Positions 1 through 6,983 of a stretch of DNA of 16,396 nucleotides are shown piece by piece (position 1 is the stretch's first letter; each line of letters begins with the position of its first letter). A program made the translations under genes and the position numbers. Origin of the DNA: an uncultured Paracoccaceae bacterium (lineage in GTDB: Bacteria > Pseudomonadota > Alphaproteobacteria > Rhodobacterales > Rhodobacteraceae); contig CALESR010000172.1 in NCBI GenBank assembly GCA_937907485.1, positions 1 through 16,396 of the forward strand. The letters are read 5' to 3'. Under the pieces are notes generated by a model. It was not told the DNA's origin. It saw only the letters and a program-made list of their open reading frames with translations, and made no database searches.

Positions 1-94
1 CCCCTCGATGGGGGCCCCGGACCGCCTCCCCCCCCTTGGGTTTTCGCGCGCTGCAGCTTAGGTAAGGGCGATCAACGCCAGCACGGGGCCTGCC
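1..94. other. Left edge, no gene assigned
   Basis: This stretch precedes gor. It contains an eight-C run at 28-35 and a small CCCC/GGGG inverted repeat at the very start. In-frame stops at 59-61 (TAG) and 63-65 (TAA) could end an upstream plus-strand gene lying mostly outside the window, but the short C-terminal peptides implied are not recognisable. No convincing promoter or terminator is visible. Confidence 0.3.
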
Positions 95-1453
95 ATGAGC
101 GCTTTCGACTATGATCTCTTCGTCATCGGTGGGGGCTCGGGCGGGGTGCGGGCGGCCCGGATCGCGGCGGGCGAGCATGGCGCACGGGTCGCACTTGCCG
201 AGGAATACCGCATGGGGGGCACCTGCGTGATCCGCGGCTGCGTGCCCAAGAAGCTGATGGTCTTTGCGGCGGGCCACGGTGCCGCGCTCGACGAGGCGGC
301 GGCCTATGGCTGGCAGGTGCAGCGTGGCGCTTTCGACTGGCCGGCGTTTCGCTCCCGGCTGCATGCCGAGTTGAACCGGCTCGAAGGCGTCTATGCCCGC
401 AATGCCGGGGCAGCCGGGGTCGTCATCGTGCCGCAGCGCGCCGTGATCGAGGATCCGCACACCCTGCGTCTGGCGGACGGTCGGCGGGTCACCGCCGCGC
501 ATATCCTGATTGCCACCGGGGGCACGCCCTTTATCCCCGAGCCGTTCCGCGGCCTAGGCGCCTGGACCTCGAACGACGTGTTCCTGATGGAGCATCTTCC
601 CGGTTCGATCCTGATCCTCGGCGGCGGATTCATCGCCTGCGAGATGGCCGGCATCCTGCAGGGGCTGGGGGTGCAGGTGACGCTGATGTATCGCGGGGCG
701 CAGATCCTGCGCGGCTTTGACGCCGATGTGCAGGAGCATGTCGCCGCCGCGCTGGTGGCGCAAGGCATTGCGCTGGAGGTCAACACCGATCTTGCGCAGC
801 TGGACCGGCGGCCCGCTGGCGGGTTCGCCGCCACCGACACGCAGGGCCGGGTGCGTGGGTTTGATGCCGTGCTCTTTGCCACCGGGCGGGCGCCCCATAC
901 CGCCGGGCTGGGCCTTGAGGCTGCAGGCGTGGCGACGGCGGCCAATGGCGCCGTCGTGGTCGATGACTTTGGCCAGACCAACATCCCCTCGATCTTTGCC
1001 GTGGGCGATGCGACCGACCGCATCAACCTGACCCCGGTCGCCATCCGCGAGGGGCATGCCTTTGCCGATACGGTCTTTGGCGGGAGGCCGACGCGCGTCG
1101 ACCACGCGGATGTCGCCAGTGCTGTCTTTACCCGCCCGGAGGCAGGCACCGTCGGCCTGACCGAGGCCGAGGCCCGGGCGCGCGGCCCGGTCGAGATCTA
1201 CAAGGCCAGTTTCCGCCCGATGCAGACCGCCTTCATCGAGGCCGAGACCAAGGCGCTGTTCAAGCTGGTGGTGGATGCCGACAGCCGCCGCGTGCTGGGG
1301 TGCCATATCGTCGCACCCGGGGCGGGCGAGTTGATCCAGATCGCTGCCGTGGCGGTGAAAATGGGCGCCACCAAGGAGGATTTCGACCGCACGATGGCGG
1401 TTCACCCCACCATGAGCGAAGAACTCGTGCTGCTGCGCAAACCGGTGGCCTGA
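95..1453 (+). CDS. gor: Glutathione-disulfide reductase
   Basis: This is a cytoplasmic FAD-dependent enzyme that uses NADPH to reduce oxidised glutathione and so maintains the thiol pool. The 452-residue product has the usual family length. An N-terminal FAD-binding GGGSGG loop lies at about residues 12-17. The redox disulfide is C44-VIRG-C49, followed by VPKKLM. A second Rossmann motif (LGGGFIA, about 175-181) is followed by an arginine-bearing MYRG segment suited to NADP. An ATGRAP FAD motif sits mid-protein, and the C-terminal dimerisation domain carries the catalytic pair H437 and E442 in HPTMSEE. CVIRGC instead of the enteric CVNVGC is, from memory, common in alphaproteobacterial and plant-type enzymes. 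The ATG at 95 has only a weak GGGG element upstream. hflK follows after about 126 bases, so the two may be separate transcripts. Confidence 0.95.
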   Translation: MSAFDYDLFVIGGGSGGVRAARIAAGEHGARVALAEEYRMGGTCVIRGCVPKKLMVFAAGHGAALDEAAAYGWQVQRGAFDWPAFRSRLHAELNRLEGVYARNAGAAGVVIVPQRAVIEDPHTLRLADGRRVTAAHILIATGGTPFIPEPFRGLGAWTSNDVFLMEHLPGSILILGGGFIACEMAGILQGLGVQVTLMYRGAQILRGFDADVQEHVAAALVAQGIALEVNTDLAQLDRRPAGGFAATDTQGRVRGFDAVLFATGRAPHTAGLGLEAAGVATAANGAVVVDDFGQTNIPSIFAVGDATDRINLTPVAIREGHAFADTVFGGRPTRVDHADVASAVFTRPEAGTVGLTEAEARARGPVEIYKASFRPMQTAFIEAETKALFKLVVDADSRRVLGCHIVAPGAGELIQIAAVAVKMGATKEDFDRTMAVHPTMSEELVLLRKPVA

Positions 1454-1505
1454 GGGCGCTCCGGGACAAAACACCGTTCCTTGCCGGGTAATCGGGGCGA
1501 TTTGG

Positions 1506-1533
1506 CTTGAATCCTCGGCAAAGGTGCCCAATT
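1506..1533 (+). promoter_or_regulatory. Possible heat-shock (sigma-32 type) promoter of hflKC
   Basis: A CTTG at 1506-1509 is followed after exactly 17 bases by CCCAATT at 1527-1533. This resembles the alphaproteobacterial RpoH pattern (CTTG, 17-18 bases, CYTATNT), with mismatches in the -10 half. It lies about 45 bases before the hflK start. HflKC belongs to membrane protein quality control, so heat-shock input would make sense, but the match is partial. Confidence 0.3.
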
Positions 1534-1579
1534 CAGGCACAACGACAGACTGATGACAGACCTGAACCAAGGAGAGGCC

Positions 1580-2728
1580 ATGTCAGGCAACGCAGGAGGC
1601 CCATGGGGCGGCGGTGGAAACCGCGGCGGCTCGGGTGGCGGCAATCGGCCAACTGGCGGCGGGAACGGACCCGAACGCCCGCAGATCCCGGAAATCGAGG
1701 AGCTGATGAAAAAGGGCCAGCAGCAGCTCAAGGTGCTGATGGGCGGGCGTGGCGGCTCGAATGGCACCGGGAACGGCGGGCGCGGCGGCTTTGGCCCCGG
1801 TCTGACCGGGCGCGGCGTCCTGCTGGGGTTGGCGGCTCTGGGTGTTGTATGGGCGTATGCGTCGTTCTACACGGTGCGACCCGAGGAACGCTCGGTCGAA
1901 CTGCTGTTCGGCCAGGAATACAGCATGGGCAACCCCGGCCTGAACTTTGCCCCCTGGCCGGTGGTCAATGCGGAAATCGTTCAGGTGACGACCGAACGGG
2001 TGACCGAGGTCGGCACCGGGCGCTCGGCCCTCGACACCGGCCTGATGCTGACCCGCGACGAGGCCGTGGTGGACATCGAATTCCAGGTGGTCTGGAACGT
2101 GACAGATCCGGGCGACTTCCTGTTCAATCTGGCCGACCCGGCCAATACCGTGCGCGCCGTGGCGGAATCGGCGATGCGCGACATCATCGCCCGCACCGAA
2201 CTGTCGCCGATCCTCAACCGCGACCGCGGCACGATCGCGGCGGAACTGCTGTTGCAGGTTCAGACCGTGCTCGACACCTATCAGTCGGGCATCAACGTGA
2301 TCCGGATCAACTTTGACCGCGCCGACCCGCCGCTCGAAGTGATCGACAGCTTCCGCGAAGTGCAGGCAGCGCGGCAAGAGCGCGACCGACTGGAACGTCA
2401 GGCCGACGCCTATGCCAACCGCGCCGAAGCCGGTGCGCGCGGCGAGGCGGCGCAGATCCTCGAACAGGCCGAGGCGTATCGTGCGCAGGTCGTCAACGAG
2501 GCCGAGGGCGAGGCCAGCCGCTTCATCGCCGTCTGGGAGGAATACCGCAATGCGCCCGAAGTGACGCGTCAGCGGATGTATCTGGAAACCATGGAGCGCG
2601 TGCTGGGGGCGATGGATCTGACGATCCTCGACAACGTGACCGGCAACGGTGGTCAGGGCGTCGTGCCCTATCTGCCGCTTGACAGCCTGCGCGGCAACGC
2701 CGCGGCCGCCACCCGGGGGAGCAACTGA
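1580..2728 (+). CDS. hflK: FtsH protease modulator HflK
   Basis: HflK is one half of the membrane HflK-HflC complex, which surrounds and modulates the AAA protease FtsH. From the chosen start the protein is 382 residues. It has a glycine- and asparagine-rich cytoplasmic N-terminus (about 1-75), one membrane helix (about 79-98), an SPFH/band 7 domain (about 98-290), a charged Ala/Glu/Arg-rich coiled-coil segment, and the family C-terminal signature VPYLPLDSLRG. I chose ATG 1580 because AGGAG at 1570-1574 is correctly spaced. An in-frame ATG at 1553 would add nine residues (MTDLNQGEA) but has no ribosome binding site. The stop overlaps the hflC start (ATGA), so the two are translationally coupled, which fits an obligate heteromeric pair. 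Confidence 0.94.
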   Translation: MSGNAGGPWGGGGNRGGSGGGNRPTGGGNGPERPQIPEIEELMKKGQQQLKVLMGGRGGSNGTGNGGRGGFGPGLTGRGVLLGLAALGVVWAYASFYTVRPEERSVELLFGQEYSMGNPGLNFAPWPVVNAEIVQVTTERVTEVGTGRSALDTGLMLTRDEAVVDIEFQVVWNVTDPGDFLFNLADPANTVRAVAESAMRDIIARTELSPILNRDRGTIAAELLLQVQTVLDTYQSGINVIRINFDRADPPLEVIDSFREVQAARQERDRLERQADAYANRAEAGARGEAAQILEQAEAYRAQVVNEAEGEASRFIAVWEEYRNAPEVTRQRMYLETMERVLGAMDLTILDNVTGNGGQGVVPYLPLDSLRGNAAAATRGSN

Positions 2729-3687
2729 TGAACCGTCTCACCATGCTTCTTGCCGCGGTGGTCGCCGCGATCGTTCTGGCCCTGTCCGCGGTGTTTGTCG
2801 TGGACGAGCGCGAAAACGTGCTGGTCCTGCAATTCGGTCAGGTGACCCAGATCCGCACCGATCCCGGCCTGTATTTCCGCATCCCGCTGATCCAGGAGGT
2901 CGTGCGTTACGATGCCCGTATCCTCGGCCTGCAATCGCAACCGCTCGAGGTCACGCCCGCCGATGACCGCCGTCTGGTGGTCGACGCCTTTGTGCGCTGG
3001 CGCATTTCCGACCTGCGGCAGTTCCGCGGTGCGGTCGGCACCGAAGGGGTGCGCGCCGCTCAGGTTCGCATCGAGCGCATCCTGAACGCCGCCATCCGCG
3101 AGGTTCTGGGTTCGGTTCCCTCGGGCACCGTGCTGACCGAAGGGCGCACCAACCTGATGAACCAGATCCGCGACATCGCCCGCCGCGAGGGTCGTTCGCT
3201 GGGCGTCGATGTCATCGACGTGCGATTGACCCGCACCGACCTGCCCGAACAGAACCTCGCCTCGACCTATGCGCGGATGCGCGCCGAACGCGAACGCGAG
3301 GCCGCCGACGAGATCGCCCGTGGCAACGAGGCGGCGCAGCGGGTGCGCGCACTGGCCGACCGTTCGGTGGTCGTCGAGGTGTCGGGTGCGCGGCGCCAGT
3401 CGGAAATCATCCGAGGTGAGGCCGATGCCTCGCGCAACCGGATCTATGCCGAAGCCTTTGGCCGTGACCCTGAGTTCTTTGCCTTCACCCGCTCGCTGAC
3501 CTCGTATGAGCGCGCGCTGATGGGGTCGAACGCGGCGATGGTGCTCAGCCCGGACAGCGATTTCTTCCGCTTCCTGCGTCAGGTTGACCCGACCGGCGCC
3601 GGTCTGGCCGCCACCAGCGACTTCGAGGCACGGCCAGCCGCCGACCCGGCAGCCGAGCCCGCAGCCGAGCCCGCCCCGGCAAACTGA
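2728..3687 (+). CDS. hflC: FtsH protease modulator HflC
   Basis: This is the second subunit of the HflKC membrane complex that regulates FtsH. The 319-residue product has an N-terminal signal-anchor helix (about 4-25), then an SPFH/band 7 domain beginning at DERENVLVLQFGQV, a long charged helix (about 185-240), and the conserved VLSPDSDFFRFL segment typical of HflC. The ATG overlaps the hflK stop by four bases, with GGGGGA at 2716-2721 as ribosome binding site. The C-terminus ends in an Ala/Pro/Glu tail (PAADPAAEPAAEPAPAN) containing a perfect 12-base tandem duplication, probably a disordered tail that tolerates repeat expansion. A strong intrinsic terminator follows immediately, closing the transcript. 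Confidence 0.94.
   Translation: MNRLTMLLAAVVAAIVLALSAVFVVDERENVLVLQFGQVTQIRTDPGLYFRIPLIQEVVRYDARILGLQSQPLEVTPADDRRLVVDAFVRWRISDLRQFRGAVGTEGVRAAQVRIERILNAAIREVLGSVPSGTVLTEGRTNLMNQIRDIARREGRSLGVDVIDVRLTRTDLPEQNLASTYARMRAEREREAADEIARGNEAAQRVRALADRSVVVEVSGARRQSEIIRGEADASRNRIYAEAFGRDPEFFAFTRSLTSYERALMGSNAAMVLSPDSDFFRFLRQVDPTGAGLAATSDFEARPAADPAAEPAAEPAPAN
3649..3672 (+). repeat. 12-bp tandem repeat in hflC tail
   Basis: GCAGCCGAGCCC is present twice, head to tail, at 3649-3660 and 3661-3672, encoding a repeated Ala-Ala-Glu-Pro unit near the HflC C-terminus. It is in frame, so copy-number changes would alter only tail length. Confidence 0.9.
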
Positions 3688-3691
3688 CCCC

Positions 3692-3722
3692 CCGCGCCCC
3701 CTTTCCGGGGGCGCGGCCTTTT
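3692..3722 (+). terminator. Intrinsic terminator after hflC
   Basis: A perfect 10-bp stem, CCGCGCCCCC at 3692-3701 and GGGGGCGCGG at 3707-3716, encloses a TTTCC loop and is followed by CCTTTT. It begins five bases after the hflC stop. The next gene starts 13 bases after the element, so that gene either uses readthrough or has a promoter inside hflC. Confidence 0.85.
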
Positions 3723-3734
3723 ACGGACATCGCC

Positions 3735-4172
3735 ATGACCCTCCCCCTGCCCCTCGATCCCGGCGAGCATCTTCTGGCCGAGTTCCTCCCGGATCGCAGC
3801 CGCTACTGGCGCGACCATGGCATCATGGCTGTTGTGCTGATGGCACTGGCCGGCGGGGTGCTCTGGGCCATCGGCTCGCCCTATCCGGCGATCGGCTCGC
3901 TCGGCGCGATCCTCGCCGTCGCCGTTCGCGCCCTGTATCTGGCCAGCGAGACCCTCGCCCTGCGCTGGGCACTGACCGACCGGCGCATGCTGCTGCCCGG
4001 TGGTCGCGTCTTCATGCTGACCGAGTTGGAAAAGGTTCGGCCGCTGCTGGGCGACGTCCAACTTATCACCAGATCCGGCGACAAACATCTGATGAAGCAC
4101 CTCGCCAAGGCCGAGGAGGTGGTCGCGCAAATCCTCGCGGCGCGCGACAAACGGGCCAAACGCCGGGACTGA
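3735..4172 (+). CDS. Small membrane protein, bacterial PH-domain-like
   Basis: The 145-residue product has two hydrophobic helices (about 28-45 and 52-70) followed by a short soluble part of about 75 residues containing RWALTDRRMLL and a C-terminal lysine/arginine-rich helix. Two adjacent membrane helices followed by a W/Y-x-LT-x-RR segment are typical of bPH_2 (YdbS/YdbT-like) proteins, so I place it there tentatively; function is unknown. No strong ribosome binding site is visible before ATG 3735. It starts just after the hflC terminator and 329 bases before the pyrC-like gene, so it appears to be a single gene. A membrane protein with the PH-like fold may be peripheral to envelope stress or lipid functions, but the sequence shows no specific role. 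Confidence 0.72.
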   Translation: MTLPLPLDPGEHLLAEFLPDRSRYWRDHGIMAVVLMALAGGVLWAIGSPYPAIGSLGAILAVAVRALYLASETLALRWALTDRRMLLPGGRVFMLTELEKVRPLLGDVQLITRSGDKHLMKHLAKAEEVVAQILAARDKRAKRRD

Positions 4173-4419
4173 AGTGCGTTAACCAGTCGGCAAGTGATTC
4201 GGGGGCAGAGTGCTGGTTCCATACCCGGACCGACGATGCGCCACATCCTGCTCTCCACCCTTGTCCTGCTGCTGCGCCTCGTGCCGCAGCACCGCGCACC
4301 GCACCTGAACCCTGCACCCTTGCGCCGCGCGCCCCGCCTGCATCGCCGCCTCCGGCGCCGCAACCGCGCGATCATGCCCACCGCGCCGCCCTGATCGACC
4401 AAGGGCGCGCGCACAGTGC

Positions 4420-4449
4420 TTGGCAATGCCGCCATTGCCCGGCTATAAG
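4420..4449 (+). promoter_or_regulatory. Sigma-70 type promoter of the pyrC-like gene
   Basis: A -35 element TTGGCA (4420-4425) and a -10 element TATAAG (4444-4449) are separated by 18 bases. Transcription would start near 4455-4457, about 45 bases before the start codon. The -10 and its flank (TATAAGCC) are the same as in the rpsD promoter at 16213. Confidence 0.6.
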
Positions 4450-4461
4450 CCCGCGAACCCC

Positions 4462-4486
4462 GGCGCACCGGGTCCTGCCCGGCGCC
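4462..4486 (+). promoter_or_regulatory. Leader hairpin upstream of the pyrC-like gene
   Basis: GGCGC (4462-4466) pairs with GCGCC (4482-4486) and CGGG (4469-4472) with CCCG (4478-4481). A two-base AC bulge sits on the left arm and TCCTG forms the loop. The hairpin lies between the predicted transcription start and the GGAGGTG ribosome binding site (4492-4498). There is no T-run, so it is not a terminator. In enterobacteria pyrC translation is controlled by a leader hairpin whose formation depends on the start nucleotide; whether this one acts similarly is unknown. Confidence 0.4.
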
Positions 4487-4501
4487 GCAGCGGAGGTGTG
4501 C

Positions 4502-5779
4502 ATGTCCGTTTACTTTGCCAATGCCAGGCTGATCGACCCGGAAACCGGGCGCGATTCCCTTGGCACGCTTGCCTTCGACGACGGGCGGATCACCGCGCTC
4601 GACGCGCCTGCACCGATGGGCGCAAGAGTGATCGACGCGCGCGGTCGTTGCATCGCGCCGGGTCTGGTGGATTGGGGCGTGCATGTCGGCGAGCCCGGCG
4701 CGCGGCACAAGGAAAGCTATCGCAGCGCCGGCCTGGCCGCGGCGGCCGGTGGCGTGACCACCTTCATCACCCGGCCCGACACGACCCCGGCCACCGACAC
4801 GCCCGAGGTGCTGGATTTCCTGCGGCGCCGCGCGGGCAGTGAATCCGTGGTCCATGTGCGCCATATGGCCACGCTGACCCGCGGGCGCGACGGACGCGAG
4901 ATGGCCGAGATCGGCTTTCTTCTCGACTCAGGGGCAGTCGCGTTTACCGACGGCGACCATGTCGTGCGCGACACCAAGGTCTTTGCCCGCTGCCTGACCT
5001 ATGCCCGCAGTCTGGGTGCCCTGATCGTCGGCCACCCGCAAGATCCGGGCCTCAGCGCTGGCGCCGCGGTGACGTCGGGAAAATTCGCCTCGCTGCGCGG
5101 TCTGCCCGGTGTGTCGCCCATGGCCGAACGCATGGCCTTTGACCGCGACATGGCGCTGGTCGAGATGACCGGTGCGCGCTATCACGCCGACCAGATCACC
5201 TGCGCGCGCACCCTGCCCGCCCTGGACCGCGCCCGCCGCAACGGGCTCGACGTGACGGCGGGGGTATCGATCCACCATCTGACGCTGAATGACCTCGATG
5301 TTGGCGACTATCGGACGTTTTTCAAACTGACGCCGCCGCTGCGGTCCGAGGATGACCGGCTCGCCATGGTCCAGGCGATCGCGGACGGGCTGATCGACGT
5401 CATCTGCTCGATGCATACGCCGCAGGACGAAGAATCCAAGCGTTTGCCGTTCGAAGAGGCCGCCCCCGGCGCCGTCGGTCTGGAAACCCTGCTGCCCGCT
5501 GCGATGCGGCTTTACCATGCCGGGCACCTGACCCTGCCACAGTTGTGGCGGGCGATGGCACTCAACCCGGCGCGGCGGCTGGGGCTGGGCTGCGGCCGCC
5601 TGACGCCCGGCGCACCAGCCGACCTCGTGCTTTTCGACCCCGATGCGCCCTTCGTTCTGGACCGCGCGACGCTGCGCTCGAAATCGCGCAACTCGCCCTT
5701 TGACGGCGCGCGGCTGCAAGGTAAGGTCTGGGCAACCTTTGTCGCCGGAAAACCGGTTTACCAACGCGAGGCCGCATGA
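4502..5779 (+). CDS. pyrC: Dihydroorotase homologue, probably non-catalytic (PyrC-prime)
   Basis: The 425-residue product aligns end to end with type I (class I) dihydroorotases, which cyclise carbamoyl aspartate in pyrimidine synthesis. Key residues are replaced, however. The HxH metal motif reads G59-V-H61 (DWGVHVGEPG) and the substrate arginine after it is G63. The PNT motif is PDT. The histidine of the CHIST motif is Q231 and the NPPLR asparagine is T. The TDHAPH catalytic motif is S303-M304-H-T-P-Q308. D150 and H178 remain. A working binuclear zinc site is therefore unlikely. Inactive homologues of this kind (PyrC-prime, PyrX) are known to hold aspartate transcarbamoylase hexamers together, so that is the most likely role. 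ATG 4502 has a good GGAGGTG site; the frame is open further upstream but without sense. plsY starts within its stop codon. No pyrB lies in the window. Confidence 0.88.
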   Translation: MSVYFANARLIDPETGRDSLGTLAFDDGRITALDAPAPMGARVIDARGRCIAPGLVDWGVHVGEPGARHKESYRSAGLAAAAGGVTTFITRPDTTPATDTPEVLDFLRRRAGSESVVHVRHMATLTRGRDGREMAEIGFLLDSGAVAFTDGDHVVRDTKVFARCLTYARSLGALIVGHPQDPGLSAGAAVTSGKFASLRGLPGVSPMAERMAFDRDMALVEMTGARYHADQITCARTLPALDRARRNGLDVTAGVSIHHLTLNDLDVGDYRTFFKLTPPLRSEDDRLAMVQAIADGLIDVICSMHTPQDEESKRLPFEEAAPGAVGLETLLPAAMRLYHAGHLTLPQLWRAMALNPARRLGLGCGRLTPGAPADLVLFDPDAPFVLDRATLRSKSRNSPFDGARLQGKVWATFVAGKPVYQREAA

Positions 5780-6387
5780 CCCTGCTTCCCGCCCTGACCA
5801 CCGCCCCGGCGCTGCTGGTCGCCATCGGCCTTGGCGCCTATCTGCTGGGGTCGATCCCCTTTGGCGTCGTCGTGACCCGCGCGATGGGGCTGGGCGACGT
5901 GCGGCAGATCGGCTCGGGCAACATCGGTGCGACGAATGTGCTGCGCACCGGCAACAAGGGGGCCGCGCTGGCGACCTTGTTGCTGGACGCCGGCAAGGGC
6001 GCCGTGGCCGTGCTGATCGCGCGGGCGATTGCGGGCGAGGACGCCGCTCAACTGGCGGCCTTTGCGTCGTTCCTCGGCCATCTGTTCCCGGTCTGGCTGC
6101 GGTTCAAGGGCGGCAAGGGCGTCGCCACCTTCATCGGCACGCTGCTGGCGCTGGCCTGGCCGATCGGCCTGCTGACCTGCGCGGCCTGGGCGGCGATGGT
6201 TCTGGCCTTGCGGATTTCCTCAGCGGCAGCGCTGGTCGCCTCGTTGGCGACCCCGCTGTTCCTGTGGATGTATGGGCCCAATACACTGATCGCGCTGGCT
6301 TTTGCTCTGGCTGCGCTGGTCTGGCTGCGCCACGCCGCCAACATCCGTCGTCTGCTCAATGGCACCGAACCGCGGGTCGGCGACTAG
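5776..6387 (+). CDS. plsY: Glycerol-3-phosphate 1-O-acyltransferase PlsY
   Basis: PlsY is an integral inner-membrane enzyme that transfers an acyl group from acyl-phosphate to glycerol-3-phosphate, giving lysophosphatidic acid, the first step of phospholipid synthesis in most bacteria. The 203-residue product is of normal size. It has several hydrophobic helices and the three family motifs: LGSIPFG plus SGNIGATNVLR (about 25-57), GHLFPVWLRFKGGKGVAT (about 101-118), and the C-terminal LRHAANIRRLLNGTEPR. The ATG overlaps the stop of the pyrC-like gene (ATGA), so the two are coupled. The TAG stop overlaps the stop of the opposing TetR gene, both encoded by CTAG at 6384-6387, so there is no room for an intervening terminator. 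Confidence 0.95.
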   Translation: MTLLPALTTAPALLVAIGLGAYLLGSIPFGVVVTRAMGLGDVRQIGSGNIGATNVLRTGNKGAALATLLLDAGKGAVAVLIARAIAGEDAAQLAAFASFLGHLFPVWLRFKGGKGVATFIGTLLALAWPIGLLTCAAWAAMVLALRISSAAALVASLATPLFLWMYGPNTLIALAFALAALVWLRHAANIRRLLNGTEPRVGD

Positions 6388-6977
6388 CGCACGACGCCGC
6401 CGATACCATCCAGAACCAGCGCTGTCGCGATTTCGGCATAGTCTTCGCGGGTGATGGCGCCGCCGTCGCGAAACCACATGTAGACCCAGTTCATCATGCC
6501 AAAAAGCGACATGGTGACCGGCATCAGCAACGGTGGCTCCAACCCCGGCTGCACGGCCCGCAGCACCCTCGAGAACCGCGAAACGATCCGCCGCTCGATG
6601 GCGTGAATGGCGTCCTTTTGATCGGGCGGCAAGGTTGGCGTGCCGTTCAACTGCACCTTGTGATAGTTGTCGGCGTCGCGATAGGTCTCCAGCACCGAGC
6701 CGATGAGCGCGCGCAACCGCTCTCGGGGCGGCAGATCCGGGTCATCCGCGACCTCGACCGCCTGATCGAGGTCGGTCAGATGGATGCGGATGATGTCGAA
6801 GATCAGGGCATCCTTGCCCGGATAATAGTGATATAACAATGCCTTGGAGACGCCCGCCTGTTGGGCGATCTGCGCCATCGAGGCCTTGTCCATCCCCTGT
6901 TCGGCCAGCACCTGCGCCGCGCTGGTCAGGATCGCGCGTTGCTTGTCCTCGAAATCGGCGGCGCGGGTGCGAGCCAT
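6384..6977 (-). CDS. TetR-family regulator of the paa operon (PaaR-like)
   Basis: The 197-residue protein has an N-terminal TetR helix-turn-helix (about residues 15-58), with the core MAQIAQQAGVSKALLYHYYPGKDAL. A variable all-helical ligand-binding domain follows. It is the last gene of the paaG-paaI-paaK run, starting six bases after the paaK stop, and so is probably co-transcribed with its presumed targets. TetR regulators next to phenylacetate genes (PaaR) generally repress them and are released by phenylacetyl-CoA; I infer the same here from position only. The ribosome binding site before ATG 6977 is weak (GACCCC), suggesting low expression through coupling. The gene converges on plsY with a shared CTAG stop. 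Confidence 0.88.
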   Translation of the reverse strand: MARTRAADFEDKQRAILTSAAQVLAEQGMDKASMAQIAQQAGVSKALLYHYYPGKDALIFDIIRIHLTDLDQAVEVADDPDLPPRERLRALIGSVLETYRDADNYHKVQLNGTPTLPPDQKDAIHAIERRIVSRFSRVLRAVQPGLEPPLLMPVTMSLFGMMNWVYMWFRDGGAITREDYAEIATALVLDGIGGVVR

Positions 6978-6983
6978 AAGGGG

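Larger units (their letters stand above)
4173..4501 (+). other. Intergenic stretch, possible decayed small ORF
   Basis: This gap lies between the PH-like gene and the pyrC-like gene. From ATG 4236 a reading frame gives MRHILLSTLVLLL, which looks like the start of a signal peptide, but it then turns into an Arg/Pro-rich peptide ending at 4394 without a normal cleavage or lipobox. Another frame is open across 4255-4500 and reads as an Ala/Pro-rich low-complexity peptide (PRTAPEPCTLAPRAPPASPP and onward). The two together could be a small secreted protein broken by a frameshift near the CTGCTGCTG run at 4268-4276, or simply coincidence in GC-rich DNA. The right end holds a promoter and leader described separately. 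Confidence 0.3.

Noticed and set aside
1..50. C-rich start as a terminator or repeat
   Set aside because: The CCCC/GGGG pairing is short and not followed by a T-tract in a useful position, and there is no upstream gene to judge by.
554..1570. Minus-strand ORF (338 codons) opposite gor
   Set aside because: It is the shadow of glutathione reductase, whose redox, FAD and NADPH motifs are all present on the plus strand.
4194..4394. 66-codon ORF as a confident gene
   Set aside because: It starts like a signal peptide but continues as Arg/Pro-rich sequence with no ribosome binding site. It is kept only as a possible decayed ORF.
3584..4501. Upstream extension of the pyrC-like reading frame
   Set aside because: The frame is open back to 3584 but crosses hflC, a terminator and the PH-like gene. 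The peptide is low complexity, and a good ribosome binding site with ATG at 4502 matches the family N-terminus.
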